From CAVSJO01 sp963728445 (GTDB lineage Bacteria > Gemmatimonadota > Gemmatimonadetes > Longimicrobiales > RSA9), in NCBI GenBank assembly GCA_963728445.1, contig CAVSJO010000005.1, positions 186,001 through 250,000 of the forward strand: a DNA stretch of 64,000 bases. Reading direction: 5' to 3'. The notes beneath the pieces were generated by a model that was not told the origin of the DNA, made no database searches, and saw only the letters and a list, made by a program, of their open reading frames with translations. Shown piece after piece: positions 1 through 12,766 of this stretch. The stretch's first letter is position 1. Each line of letters opens with the position of its first letter. The translations under genes were made by a program, and so were the position numbers.

Positions 1-658
1 TCGACGAGCCGCGGAATGAGCGCCTTGGTCAGGATCGTCTGTCGGTTGCCTGCCGTCCGGCTCATGACCACGAGTCGCTTCAGCGCCAGCGCGACGAGTG
101 CCCCGGCTGCGACGGCGGCCAGCGCGACTCTCCACGAAATGAGCAGGGCGATCCCCGTGTAGAAGCACGCCTGGATCAGCGCAGCGAGCATGGTGCACGC
201 TGCCCGGTAGGCCATCGACGTCCGGTTCGCCTCCATGCTGATGGCGTTCGCGAAGCGGCCGGCTGCGCGATGAAGTACGCCCAGCGGGAATGCAGCAGGG
301 CCCTGATGAGCTGAAGCCGAAGGTCCGTCGTCACGCGGGAAACCGTGAATCCCACCTGTCGCATGGCGAGGAGCTGAATGCGCCCTTCGCTGCCATCGCT
401 ATGACGATGATCGTGAGCAGGACGCCAAGACTTGCGGGAATCCCGAACCGGCTCAGGAAGGCCTGATCGATAGCGAAAGAGCGGATGGCTGGCGCTGCCC
501 ACCGGCCGACAGGTCGAGGACCGGCAGCAGCGCCGCGATGCCGATCCCCTCGGCGAGCCCCGCGAGCACCAGCATCACCACGAGCGCCGCACTTCTCCGC
601 GGATACTTCGGAGGAAGTAACCGATGAAGCCGAGGGTTTCCGACTGGAGGCCGATCAT
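1..658 (-). CDS. ABC transporter membrane domain (lipid-linked glycan flippase type), partial and frameshifted
   Basis: Pieces of the transmembrane half of an exporter-type ABC protein can be read in succession across frames: an N-terminal LLPPKYPRRSAALVVML helix and AEGIGIAALLPVLDL, then a second helix LGVLLTIIVIAMAAK, then the coupling-helix region with VSRVTTDLRLQLIRALL and WAYFIAQPAG. This order is usual for MsbA/PglK-like flippases, where the ATPase domain follows; that half lies beyond the window edge. At least two frame changes are needed, probably sequence errors since both sides still look like the same family. The ATG at 658 gives MIGLQSETL but the frame changes soon after, so the start is uncertain. 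As the last gene seen in a glycan operon it would plausibly flip a lipid-linked oligosaccharide across the inner membrane. Confidence 0.6.
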
Positions 659-743
659 CTTGACGCGGTAGCCCGAGCCAACGATAGTGCAGCTGCTGTC
701 GTATCGATGTCAACACGTTTCCCATTCCCCATTTCGCAGGTGT

Positions 744-1550
744 TCAGGGCCGGGACGAATCCCGGGACCTGCTTGCGGGTGCCACGCCCAGTGCCGCCTT
801 GACGCGTCGACCCACGGCACCGACCGCCGGCCGAAAAACGTCGTGGATGAAAGACAACAGGTGCAGCTGAACGGTCGATGTGTGTTCGGCGTAGTGTTCG
901 TCGAAGAACGCGCAGGGATTCGGACAGAGCCGCTCGACATGCCGCTTCACGCTTCGGGGCACGCGCTTGTAGACCGCGCGCTTGTCCAGGTCGCGGCCCT
1001 GTACGTTTCCGAACAACCATCCGTCCTCGAAGTGCTCACGACACCACCGGCTCTGTGCGAGGTTGAAGGCAAGGATCTCCTCAGGACTCGGGGAAACGCC
1101 TAATGGCGCATTTAAGCGGGCAGCCGGAGTCTTCATGCGCGCCAAGGTGGGACCCGGGCGCAGGACGAAGTCTTCGTACAGCGGGACAGATCGAACGACG
1201 CTCGATCGAGGAACGTGGCCTCCAGCCGTCGGAACTTGTCGTCGATGGATCCATTCTCGTCCGCGTAGTACTCCGTCCCAGGGACGCGTAGTTGTGCACG
1301 GGGTGACGAAGCGCCGGGATTGTCCGATCTGGCTGGAAGCTCGTCACATGATCCTCGACCTCGAAATCGTGGTCACGACCACCTTGCCGATGACGTGGTC
1401 GGCACCCGGAGCGTGGATGGGCGGCGGCAGGAACGAAGGCCACAGGTCGACCGCCGCGACGGAACGCGGCGGTTGGGCGAGGAAGAACGTCACGAGTGAC
1501 GCGCCGCTCGACTGCATCCCATACAGAAAAATGCGCGTATCGGGTCCGGC
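744..1550 (-). CDS. Sulfotransferase-like protein, frameshifted
   Basis: The N-terminal segment reads RIFLYGMQSSGASLVTFF, the shape of the PAPS-binding P-loop of carbohydrate sulfotransferases (a strand, then a small-residue loop, then a helix). Further fragments in other frames follow in order: VVVTTISRSR, then the DHDFEVEDHVTSFQPDR region, then a C-terminal part with EEILAFNLAQSRWCREHFEDG and ERLCPNPCAFFDEHYAEH. At least two frame changes and no convincing start codon are visible, so the boundaries are approximate. Family knowledge: these enzymes move sulfate from PAPS to sugar hydroxyls. The position between an ABC flippase and a second sulfotransferase-like gene suggests modification of the exopolysaccharide. 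The assignment rests mainly on the P-loop and context. Confidence 0.5.
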
Positions 1551-1663
1551 TCAGGTAAGCCCCAGGCGCGCTGCTGGCGCCCTCTCCAGAATGCGGGAGC
1601 GTGTCGGTGTAAACACATGGAGGCGAGCCCCCGGGTTCGTGTCAGAACTGTGAGCCGTTGGAT

Positions 1664-2215
1664 TCAGGCGTGGGGAAAGGGAATGTCGGGACCCTGACAC
1701 CCCAGGGAGCTGCACAGCTCGTTGCCCCCCGCGCCCTCCTCCCGGCAGACCTCGAGGAGTCTCCCGGCGGGTCCCGGAAATACCGGCAGACTTCGGTGTG
1801 GGTGTTAGAGCGGGCCAGGTGCTCGGCTTTGTGACCCTGGGGAACGGCGTAGCCGTACGCGATGCGGCGGACTTCGTCGGCCCTGCGAGCAGCGCGTGGG
1901 TCTTCAGGCTTCGTAGCCACGTCGCGGCGTCGGGGCGCCGGGTGCGGATGAACTTGCTCCCGGGGAAGCGCTGATCGAGCTCACGGTAGACGAGCGGCCA
2001 TGGCCAATCCTCGAAGCTGTCGTAGCTGTCCGCGTACCTGAACACCAGCGCCAGATCGCCGTTCTCGACGCAGCGGGTGGGCTCGAGGTTGGACATGGTG
2101 TGGCGGTCGCGGAGTGCTTCAGGCATTCCGCCAGCGTGGTCGTGCCGGTCTTGTTCAGTCCGATGCCGAGGACTTTGTCGCGGTTCTCGCGGTCCTCCGG
2201 TGGGACGGCGACAAT
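1664..2215 (-). CDS. Sulfotransferase family protein, frameshifted
   Basis: The start region contains DKVLGIGLNKTGTTTLAECL, the typical P-loop of small bacterial sulfotransferase-like proteins (GxxKTGTTTL). After a frame change come the sequences LVFRYADSYDSFEDWPWP and ELDQRFPGSKFIRTRR, the latter matching the PAPS 3'-phosphate-binding region of this family, and a second frame change leads to DEVRRIAYGYAVPQGHKAEH and a tail ending GPDIPFPHA. The apparent whole protein would be about 180-190 residues, slightly short. No clear ATG/GTG precedes the P-loop in frame. It follows a GT4 gene closely and precedes another sulfotransferase-like gene, so the two may sulfate the same glycan at different positions. 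Confidence 0.6.
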
Positions 2216-3324
2216 GCTTCGTACCTGCGTGTGACTCTCGCTCGAAGCTCTCCGCGCTGAAGTCGGCCTCCGCCCGGCGACGGGATGCCTCCCAGAGTCC
2301 GCGCCAGCTCGGGGTTGTCGACGAGCCCGATCACGCGTTTTGCCGTACGCTCCGCGTCCTCGTGGTCGCGAAGGAAACCCGTTTCGCCCTCGACCACGAG
2401 TTCCGGGACTTCGTCCACGCCCGTCGCAACGGCGGGAAGATCGTGAGCCTTGCTCCAGGATGACGAGCGGCAATCCCTCCCAGTGCGTGCTCAGCACGAA
2501 CACGTCCATCGCGCCATAGAAGCGCTCCACGTGGTTCGCTGCCCCGTGAAGAGGAACTTTCGCGGACACCTGCCGAGTCCGCCCGCGCCGGCATGTCGGC
2601 GTAGTGGTCCCGATTCGCCGCCGAAGTCGCCGTGTCCCCGATGACGACGAAGCGCGTGTCCGGGCGAGCCTTGAGGACCCGTCTCGCGGCTTGGATCAGG
2701 GTCGGGAAATCCTTTGAGGGGCGACCCGGCGACCAGTCCGACGACCGGCACCGCCGCGGGGATCCCCAGATCCCGCCGCACGCTCTCCCTGATCGTCTCG
2801 GGCTGGTGATCGGTCCGGAATCGGGATGCCGTCGTCAGGAGCCGCCTCTGCCCGGCGGCGCTCGACCGTTGAAGCTCGGCCAGGTGTGCTTGGAAACGAA
2901 GCGGACTGCTGTACGGGGAGAAGAAAGCTCCGGTCCCGCAGCGGCAGCTCGGAGTATCGGTTCCGGACGGACACAGAAGTGGGAGTCCCGCCAGTCGCGC
3001 TCCATAGCCCGCGAAGTACGCGCCCGGGAGATCTGCGCTGTGGACGGCAGACACCCGCTGGGCGCGGAACTCCCGGGCAAGCAGGACTAGTTCGTCAGGA
3101 ACGGGAGCGGTGTGCGGTAGCTGGGCTCGACGGGCTCGAACGGCCGCGTCTCGACTCCCTCATCCTGGAAGAACCGGCGTACGGCATCGGCTGCAGCCCT
3201 GTCGTACACAGAGGCCCCCGAAACCATGCCGCTCGGCAGTCCGGATGATACGCAGCATGCCCACCTCCGTCCCCCCGAACGAAGGGAACGGCAGGATGTG
3301 CGCGATGCGACTTTGACCGGCCAT
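2216..3324 (-). CDS. GT4-family glycosyltransferase, frameshifted
   Basis: The start ATG at 3324 gives MAGQSRIAHILPFPSFGGTE, the N-terminal Rossmann strand and GGTE loop of GT4 enzymes. A GGAGG sits about a dozen bases upstream and the ATG abuts the stop of the preceding amidotransferase gene. Later fragments include AVHSADLPGAYFAGYGARLAG, then PVVGLVAGSPLKGFP, then FYGAMDVFVLSTHWEGLPLV (the E-x7-E donor-site region) and ELVVEGETGFL. Several frame changes interrupt it, but the motifs occur in correct order over about 370 codons, the normal GT4 length. Predicted to transfer a sugar from a nucleotide-sugar donor in the cytoplasm during assembly of the locus polysaccharide. The 3' end is approximate. 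Confidence 0.65.
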
Positions 3325-5188
3325 TCACTCGATTTCCTCCATCGCAAACCCTTTCTAGCTCGCCACAGCCGCCGGCGCGGCCGACGCCGCTCTGGCCTAT
3401 GGACTCGAGCAGCTCGAAGCACCGTCAGCTTCCACAGGACGGCACTGTGGTCCCGGCGGCCGCGCACGTGCTCGCACACAAGCCGTTCAACGGCTCGACC
3501 GTCGACGGAATGGCTGGAGGGCCGCTGCCTCGCAAGGTCCCGGATGTCGTGCCGCAGAACCGTTCGCAGCCATGGGCGAAGGGGCACTCCAATCCCTGTT
3601 TGTCTTCCGGAGCGCCGCTTTCGGAACGCGGTCGGCAACCACCCAGCGAAAGATCTGCTTCCCGAGCCCGTCCCGGATCTTGAGCGCTTCGGGATGCGGA
3701 AGGCGAATTCGCCGCTGATGATCGAGGAGCGGGAACCGGCACTGGAGCAATTGGGCATGCTCATCCTGTCGATCTTTGTGAGGATGTCGCCCGGCAGGTA
3801 GTAAGCGGATCGACGTGCATCAACCGGTCCAGCGAGCCGCAGCCGTTTACCTCGGAGCCGGCGGTGCGGAACGGCTCGTCCCAGCCTGACCGGATCGGAG
3901 GAGGTCCCTGCTGGCCACTCCGCCGCTCCCAGGTTCGAGCGGAGTCCGACCATCCCGAAATACCGGTCCTGGGACATGCCGGCGATCTCCAGGATGCGAT
4001 CCCGACCGGGTGTCCCGTGGGGCAGACGCCGACCGAAGAAGCCACCAGGCCCCGGACGACGCCGGGGAGCGCGACGTCCCGACGCACGTAATCCAGATAC
4101 CGGGTGTAGCCGCCGAACAGCTCGTCGCCGCCGTCGCCGGACAGGACCACCTTCACGCTCTCCGCCGCGAGCCTGGACACCAGCAGCGTGGGGATCGCGG
4201 ACGAGTCCGCGAAGGGCTCGTCGAACGCCGCGGCGATCCAGTCGAACAGCTCCTCCACGTCCGGCTCGACAATCAGCTCCGTGTGGTCTGTACCGAGCTC
4301 GGCGCGATTGCGGCGGCGCGGGCGCCTCGTTGAAATCCGGCTCCGCGAAGCCGATCGAGAAGGTCCGGACCGGCCGGTCCGACTGCCGCGACATCTCGGC
4401 CACCACCGTGCTCGAGTCCAGGCCGCTGGAGAGGAAGGCGCCGAGCGGCACGTCCGCCACCAGCCTGTAGCGGACCGACTCCTCGAGCAGACGCTGGATC
4501 TCCTGGACGGCGGCCTGTCGTCGATGGAGGCGTCCTCCCGGCGGGCGGCGACCAGTACGTACCGTGAGGCCGCGCTCCCGCTCCCATGCCGCGAGGTGGC
4601 CGGGCGGCAGCTTGCGACGCCCTCGAAAATGCAGAGCGGGTCGGGCACGTACCCGAGTGCGAGGTACGCGGCAATGCCCTGGGGCGATCGCTCGAGGCGC
4701 CCGGACCCCCGCCAGGCACTTCAGCTCGGATCCGAAGCCAGCCCGCCGCCGCGGAGCACGAGTAGTAGAGCGGCTTGATCCCGAGGCGGTCGCGGGCGAT
4801 GAGCAGGCGCTCCCGGCGTCCGTCCCACAGCGCGAAGGCGAACATGCCCCGCAGCTCCTCGACCAGGGCGTCCCTCGCTCCTCGTAGAGGTGGACCAGCA
4901 CCTCGGTGTCCGTGCCCGTTCGAAAGCGGTGCCCACCGTTCCAGCCGGCCACGGATTTCGTGGAAGTTGTAGATCTCGCCGTTGAAGACGACCTGGACGG
5001 TTCCGTCCTCGTTGCCGATCGGCTGGCGCCCGCCGCCCACGTCGATGATGCTGAGGCGGCGCATGCCCAGGCCGACGTCGGCGCGCGGGGTACCCGGCGT
5101 CGTCCGGGCCCCGGTGGCGGATGGCGTCGCACATCGCGTCCAGACCGGCGGGTCGGGCTGATCCCGCGTACCCGGCGATTCCACACAT
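3325..5188 (-). CDS. Asparagine synthase-like amidotransferase 1 (exosortase-associated type), frameshifted
   Basis: The start MCGIAGYAGSARPAGL places the glutaminase nucleophile Cys2 right after the initiator Met. The glutaminase domain continues with RHRGPDDAG, GMRRLSIIDVGGGRQPI and VVFNGEIYNFHEIR. The C-terminal PP-loop synthetase domain follows with LGAFLSSGLDSSTVV, FSIGFAEPDFNEA and GDGGDELFGGYTRYLDYVRR. The PP-loop reads SSGLDS rather than the usual SGGxDS. Total span is about 620 codons, the length of the asparagine synthases that accompany exosortase systems. At least three frame changes break it. Its stop TGA joins the ATG of the next GT4. Reaction by family: glutamine-dependent, ATP-driven amidation of a carboxyl group. 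In these clusters the substrate is thought to be a uronic-acid or amino-acid carboxyl on the glycan rather than free aspartate (inference). Confidence 0.75.
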
Positions 5189-5189
5189 G

Positions 5190-6502
5190 TCACGCGCCGC
5201 TCCGGAACCGGCGCCGCGTCGCGCCGCGAGGCATACGTTCCTCCGCGGGCGCAACGGCACGTCGTTCGCCTCGGCCACATCGATACAGGACCAGGTGGAG
5301 ATAGAGGAAGGACAGCCGGGAGTAGGATCCGAAGACGCTCGCCAGCAGATAGCCGAACAGCCCAGCTCCAGCAAGAAGATCTGCCGCGCGGCAACGGATC
5401 CGGCCCGAGATCGACGCCGGATCCGCTCCGCGTGAACGACGGTGGCCCCGATCATCCCGAGGAACAGCAGGAACCCCGGACCCCGTCTCCGCCATCACGT
5501 TGAAGTACGTGCTGTGCGTGTCCCGCCCGCCGAGCCGCGGCGAATACGCCGCATTGGCTTGCGGATACGCTCCCAGCCGACGCCGGTGATCGGGTGATCC
5601 TTGATGATCCGGAAGGCGGTCTGCCAGATCTCGAATCGCTGCTCCGCGGAGCCCTCGTCGTTGATCTCCGAGAGCTCGGAGGTGTCTCCGATCTGCGTGA
5701 CCACTCCAGCCGATTCCACGCGGAGGACGGCAGGAACATCGTCGACACGAGGACCAGCGATGACGAGGCCGAGAGCCTTCGCCTTCCGATGGTGGCCGGC
5801 AAACGCCACCACGCCGAAGGCGACCAGGCCGATGAACACTCCGCGGGACTGGGTCAGCAGGATCAGGAACGGAAGGACGACGAGCGCGGCCATCGCCCCC
5901 AATCGGTAGAGCCCCTTCGGCTCCCGGACGAGAAAGGCGGCGGCGATCGAGAGCTGGAGCAGCGTCAACGCCGCGAGATCGTTCGGATTGGCGTAGACGA
6001 AGTTCCAGATCGCCCGGCCGACGTGCCGTAGCCGGCGAGAAAGTAGTTCAAGAGCGCACCGCGGACGGGGAACAGGGCGAAGATGAGCACGAAGAAGAGC
6101 ATGAAGACGCGAACCCGCTTGCGGCCGCGCAGCACGTTCATCAGGGCCAGCACGATGAGCCCGAGCTTGCCCAGCACGAGGAGCTCGTCCTGCACGACGT
6201 CCGGCCAGGGGGAGGAACCCAGCAGGCACCACAGCCAGAACACGCCGAAGATCAGCAGTAGCGGCGGGAACCGGAATCCGCCCGGCTCCATGACCAGGCC
6301 CACCAGCGCGATGGCCATGGCCACGTCGCCGATGCGGATTCGATAACTCGTGATGATGAACATGTAGAGCAGCACCGCCGCGAAGGAGAGGGACCAGCGC
6401 AGGCCCCGGAACGGCGACGGCGGCTCGAGGTCGCGGCGCGGACCGTCACGGCGGCGTCCGATCCACGCCCGCTCGCCGGATCACCGACGGACCTGAGCTC
6501 AT
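5190..6502 (-). CDS. O-antigen ligase/polymerase-like membrane protein (exosortase-associated O-glycosylation ligase type), frameshifted
   Basis: Hydrophobic helices follow one another: FAAVLLYMFIITSYRIRIGD, then AIALVGLVMEPGGF, then LLLIFGVFWLWCLL, a pair around LGLIVLALMNVLRG and FFVLIFALFPVRGALLNYF, then LGAMAALVVLPFLILLTQSR and GVFIGLVAFGVVAFAG. TQSRG followed by a periplasmic loop with FRIIKDHPITGVGWERIR is the hallmark of the Wzy/WaaL ligase family. The ATG at 6502 overlaps the stop of the upstream GT4 (ATGA) and the stop lies 1 nt before the amidotransferase 1 ATG, so this is one operon. At least two frame changes are needed. By family it would polymerise glycan units or attach glycan to an acceptor at the periplasmic face. 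Confidence 0.7.
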
Positions 6503-7579
6503 GCCACCCCGATCTGCCGTGCCTCGCGCACGCCGACTGCCCGGCGTCCGGTACACCGTCTTCCCAGCGCTTCGCCGCCGTCCAGGAGTAGAGCGCCTCC
6601 ACGTCCCGCGTGCCTTCCGCCACCAGGGCGCGGGCGAGCGGGTCCTCGAGCAGCCGCAGCACGGCGTCCGCCATCGCCCCCGGATCGTCGATCGGCACGA
6701 ACAGCCCGTTGCGCCCGTCCTCCACGATGTACGGGATCCCGCCCGCCGGCGTGGTGACCACCGGCAGGCCGGCGGCGAACGCCTCGATGAGGGAGTGCGG
6801 CATGTTGTCGATCGCGCGAGCTGTTCACGAAGACGTCCGCGCGGTCGAACCAGTCGGCGACCTCTGCGTGCGGCACCGCGCCGTGGAACTCCACGCCCTC
6901 GATGCGCTCGTCGCGAACCAGCGCTTCCAGCATCGGCTCCCGGTCGCCGTCCCCGATCACGATCAGGCGCGCCTCCGGCCGCTCCGCCGCACCCGCGCGA
7001 AGGCCCGGATGCGTGTTCTCCACCGCGTACAGCTCCTCCAGCAGTCGCGACAGAGATCAGCACGGGCCGCAGCGGGTCGCGCTGCGCGGAAGCGGAACCG
7101 CTCCGTGTCCACCACGTTCGGCACCACCTCCCCCTCCAGCCCGAAGCGGCGGAAGACGTCCCGCAGGAAGCCGGACGGGAAGACCAGCAGCGTCGCCCGG
7201 CGGAACACCCAGCGCACCCGCGCCGGCCGGATGTGGTCGCGGCGCGGCCGTCCCGGTAGTTGAGGATCACGGGCCGGCCCAGCAGCGCGCGCCAGCAGGA
7301 TCGCGGGCGTGGTGGTCAGGAGGAACGGCGAGAACGCCGCCGTGAAGACGTGCACCACGTCCGCGCGCCAGACGCGGCGGGCCAGCCCGACGAGGAACAG
7401 CGGCATCCGCGCCACCGTGCGCACGCCCCCGCATCCGCGCGAGCCAGCCGGGAGCCGCGGGTCGATGGGCTGCAGCTCCACCCGGACCTCCGGGTCGCCC
7501 GCGAAGCCCTCCACCAGGGTGCGCGCCTCGATCGCCTGGCCCCCGGTCATGTAGCGGGGGGCGACGATGCAGACGCGGA

Positions 7580-7583
<4 letters not shown>
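6499..7583 (-). CDS. GT4-family glycosyltransferase, frameshifted
   Basis: The GTG start at 7583 overlaps the stop of amidotransferase 2 (GTGA) and gives IRVCIVAPRYMTGGQAIEA, an N-terminal GT4 Rossmann fold with the glycine loop. Following fragments include VVHVFTAAFSPFLLTTTPAI, LLVFPSGFLRDVFRRFGLEG, ARLIVIGDGDREPMLEALV, FHGAVPHAEVADWFDRADVF and, after a frame change, PHSLIEAFAAGLPVVTTPAG (the E-x7-E region) and GRNGLFVPIDDPGAMADA. The total of about 360 codons is normal for the family. Two to three frame changes are apparent. It probably adds one sugar to the lipid-linked repeat unit; the specific sugar cannot be told from sequence. Confidence 0.7.
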
Positions 7584-9564
<1,981 letters not shown>

Positions 9565-9565
<1 letters not shown>

Positions 9566-11418
9566 CAGCGGCCAGCCGTCATGCGGGGCGTTGCAGACCC
9601 GGCCACGTCGGCCCCGCCCGGTCGACCCGGCGCGCTGTTCCCGAGGAAGACGCCTTCCCAGACGTTCAGCGCGAGGAGCGTCCAGAGCAGGTCCGGCGAC
9701 GGCTCGGCGCTCGCGCCGAACGCCGCACGGGCGACGTCGCCCGCCGTGCCGTCTGCGCGGCGCAGGTCGGCGATCCGGCCCCCCAGGGGCCCGGCCGGCG
9801 CGAGCCAGTCCCGCAGCGGCAGCGCAAAGCCCACCTTGCTCCGGTGTACGATCTCCGCCGGCAGCACACCGGTGGCGATCTCCTTCAGCAGGCGCTTCGT
9901 CACCCCGCCTTCCAGCTTCGTGGATGCCGGGACGGCGTTCGCCCACTCGACGAGCACGTGATCGAGGAAGGGAACCCTCGCCTCGAGGCCCGTGGCCATG
10001 CTCATCCGGTCCTGCCGCTGAAGCAGCGGCGGCAGATACGTTCGCTGGTCGTGGCGGAAGTAGTCGTCGAGAGAGCTCGGCGCCCGCTCGATTCGCTCCC
10101 GAACCGCTTCGATGGGGTCCAGGCCGAGGCGCCGCAGCTCGGCCGGTCGCGCCACCGCATTCGCCCACACCGGATAGCCCTCGTCGAGCACGCGCGCCAG
10201 TGTCGCGAACCTGCCCACCGGAACCGCCGCGCTGATGCCCCGAAGTCCCGGAACGCGCGCCAGCCGCTCCCGCCGTAGAAGCGTGCGATACCACCCGTAT
10301 CCGCCGAAGAGCTCGTCCGCTCCCTCGCCCGAGAGCAGGACCGGGATGCCGACGTCCTGACGGGCGAAGCGAAAGACCAGGTGCATGGCCACCGCGTTCG
10401 GGTGCGCGAGCGGCTCGTCATGGAACCACGTGAGCCGTTCCAGCTCGGCCGCGAAGCCGTCCGGGTCGGCCTCGATGTCGTGGTGCCGTGAGCCGATCCG
10501 CTTCGCCACCGCCCGCGCCTGCGGTCGCTCGTCCAGATCGGGCGACGCGAAGCCGACGCAGAACGTGTCGATCCCCTGCAACGCCTCGGCCGCCATGGCG
10601 CTCACCAGGCTCGAATCCAGGCCGCCGCTGGTGATCGTGCCGACGCCGACGTCGCTCATGAGGTGACTCGCGACGACCTCCCTCAGCAGGGCCCGCCCCT
10701 CGCCGGCCGCCGCCGTCAGCGTCCGACCGGCGTCGACCGGGGTGTCGGCGCTCCAGTACGTCCGGACGCGCATGCCGTCACGGTCGACCGTGGCCAGTGT
10801 GCCGGGCTCCAGCTCATGGACGTCCCGGAACAGCGTCCCCTCGCCGGCGAGGGATCGGAAGGCCAGGTACTCCGTCAGACGGTCCTCGTTCAGAGCACGC
10901 GGAACCGACGGATCAGCGAAGAGGGCCTTGATCTCGGAGGCAAACACGATGCGGCGGCCGCCGCTCGATGCGTGGTAGTAGAGAGGCTTGATTCCGAGGC
11001 GATCACGGACCAGCACCAGGCGTCCGGACGTGTCCCAGAGGGCGAACGCGAACATGCCACGCAGCTTCGAGGCGACGTCGTCGCCCCACTCCTCGTATCC
11101 GTGGACGATGACCTCGCTGTCCGTCTCGGTCCGGAATCGGTGACCGCGCCCGAGCAGCGTACGGCGGAGCTCTTGATAGTTGTAGATCTCGCCGTTGAAG
11201 ACGAGGCCGATGCTGCCGGCCTCGTCGAAGAGCGGCTGCGCGCCGCCCTCGACGTCGATGATGGCCAGCCGCCGGTGTCCGAGGCTTGCACCCTGCACGT
11301 CCCAGAAGCCGTCGCCGTCGGGTCCGCGGTGGGCGATCAGGTCGGCCATGTCGCGCACGCGAGCGGGATCGCCGGGGCGCAGACCCGCGGCCTCCACGAT
11401 ACCGCAGATGCCGCACAT
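9565..11418 (-). CDS. Asparagine synthase-like amidotransferase 3
   Basis: This 617-residue protein is intact. Residues 1-210 form the Ntn glutaminase domain: Cys2 in MCGICGIVEA, RGPDGDGFW, LGHRRLAIIDVEGGAQPL and LVFNGEIYNYQELR, with MFAFALWD and RDRLGIKPLYY. Residues about 230-560 form the ATP-pyrophosphatase synthetase domain with TITSGGLDSSLVSAM, FCVGFASPDLDER, LSGEGADELFGGYGW and ARVPFLDHVLVEWA. It hydrolyses glutamine and uses the ammonia to amidate a carboxyl activated by ATP. It is the third paralogue in 8 kb. The three are only moderately alike, which argues against recent duplication and for separate acceptors. It starts 1 nt after the stop of the CapK-like gene and shares TGATG with amidotransferase 2. 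Confidence 0.88.
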
Positions 11419-11419
11419 G

Positions 11420-12766
11420 CTAGGACACCTCGGCGCCCGCCGAGCTCACGTCCGACCGCGTGAACCGGTGCTTGCCCGCGGAGCTGAGCGGAATGTCCTC
11501 GACCACCTCGACCGACACGGACAGGGAAGGGGCAAGCGCCCGCAGCTCCTCGACGGCCCGTCGCAGCGACCGCTCTCGTCCCTCCGCGTCCTGCCCCGTG
11601 GGCACCACCTGGAGAACGATCCGGTCGACGGCGGTCTGGCGGAACTGGAAGCGGTCGATGCCCTCGGATCCGTAGAGGAGGTGCGTGAAGAACTCACCGT
11701 GGACGACGCGGCCGTCGGGGAGCGGGAAGTTGTCCGAAAGCCGCCCGATGCGGAGGTCCATGAGCGGAAAGCCGCTGCCGCACTCGCACGTCCCCGCTGC
11801 CAGCGCTCCGCGATCCTCGTTCCGGTAGCGGATGAACGGCATCGCGTAGTTCACGAGGGAGGTGACCAGGAGCGGCCCTTCGGTCCCGGCCTCGTCCGCG
11901 TCCTCGACTTCGAGAACGACGAAGTCGGAATTCACGTGCATGCGCCCGCAGGCGCACTCCGCGGCGATGTTCTGGACCTCGCTGCTGCCGTAGCAGTCGA
12001 AGACCCGGCAGCCGAAGGCCCGCGAGATCTCCTCGCGCTGTTCGGGGAGGAGACGCTCCGCGGTCGTGAACACACCCTTCAACGGTCGCACTCGCTCCCC
12101 ACGGTCCATGATGTGGCGGGCGAAACGCGCGATGGTGGACGCGTATCCATGGGCGACCGAAGGACGCAGGCGCCGCCACCGGCGCAGCCACCCGTCCATG
12201 TCCGCCGGACCGGACCGGAAGGGATCGAACTGGTACATGCGGCGGGCCCACTGCCGGGCCTCGAACTCGAGCCGGGACATCGACGCGAGGCGGTCGTTCC
12301 AGCCCCAGAAGAAGGCGATCATCTCGCCCGGGCGCCAGCCGCTCTCCATCAGGTTCCGGTAGGTGCCGGCCTCGGACACGTCGAGGTAGTATCGGTCGCG
12401 GTGAAACCGAAGAGGTACGCCCGTCGAGCCGCCGCTGTAGTGGGCCGAGAGAGAGTCGATCGGCACGTCCTCACGCACGAGGTCCCGCTCGCGCTCCCGG
12501 ACGACGTCCTTGGTCAGGATCGGCAGCCGCCGCAGCTCATCCAGGCTCTTCATCGCACCGGGGTCGAACCCGACGTCCCCGAAAAGCTGCCGATAGTAGG
12601 GAACACGCTCGGCGCAGTGTACGAGAAGCGTGCGCAGTCGCTCGAGCTGCATCTGCCGCACGCCTTCGGGATCCATCCGAGGCACGTTCCGAATGCGTCG
12701 GAGCACCGCCGGACTCTCGGAGCCCCGGAGTCGATGCCCCGCCCGGAAGAGAAGGCCCTCCATCAC
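11420..12766 (-). CDS. CapK/PaaK-like adenylate-forming enzyme
   Basis: A 448-residue intact protein of the phenylacetate-CoA ligase superfamily as found in capsule and exopolysaccharide clusters (CapK). The nucleotide-binding P-loop is SAHYSGGSTGVPLRF near residue 115. The A5-like motif FDCYGSSEVQNIAAEC (about 250) is followed by a CACGRMH and CECGSGFPL cysteine pattern typical of this subfamily. IRYRNEDRGAL and the C-terminal KHRFTRSD (catalytic Lys region) complete the fold. Family members activate a carboxylic acid as an adenylate, sometimes passing it to CoA. In glycan loci the true substrate is unproven; supplying an activated acyl or amino acid for sugar decoration is a reasonable guess. 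ATGA overlap with the upstream GT4. Confidence 0.8.
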   Translation of the reverse strand: MMEGLLFRAGHRLRGSESPAVLRRIRNVPRMDPEGVRQMQLERLRTLLVHCAERVPYYRQLFGDVGFDPGAMKSLDELRRLPILTKDVVRERERDLVREDVPIDSLSAHYSGGSTGVPLRFHRDRYYLDVSEAGTYRNLMESGWRPGEMIAFFWGWNDRLASMSRLEFEARQWARRMYQFDPFRSGPADMDGWLRRWRRLRPSVAHGYASTIARFARHIMDRGERVRPLKGVFTTAERLLPEQREEISRAFGCRVFDCYGSSEVQNIAAECACGRMHVNSDFVVLEVEDADEAGTEGPLLVTSLVNYAMPFIRYRNEDRGALAAGTCECGSGFPLMDLRIGRLSDNFPLPDGRVVHGEFFTHLLYGSEGIDRFQFRQTAVDRIVLQVVPTGQDAEGRERSLRRAVEELRALAPSLSVSVEVVEDIPLSSAGKHRFTRSDVSSAGAEVS

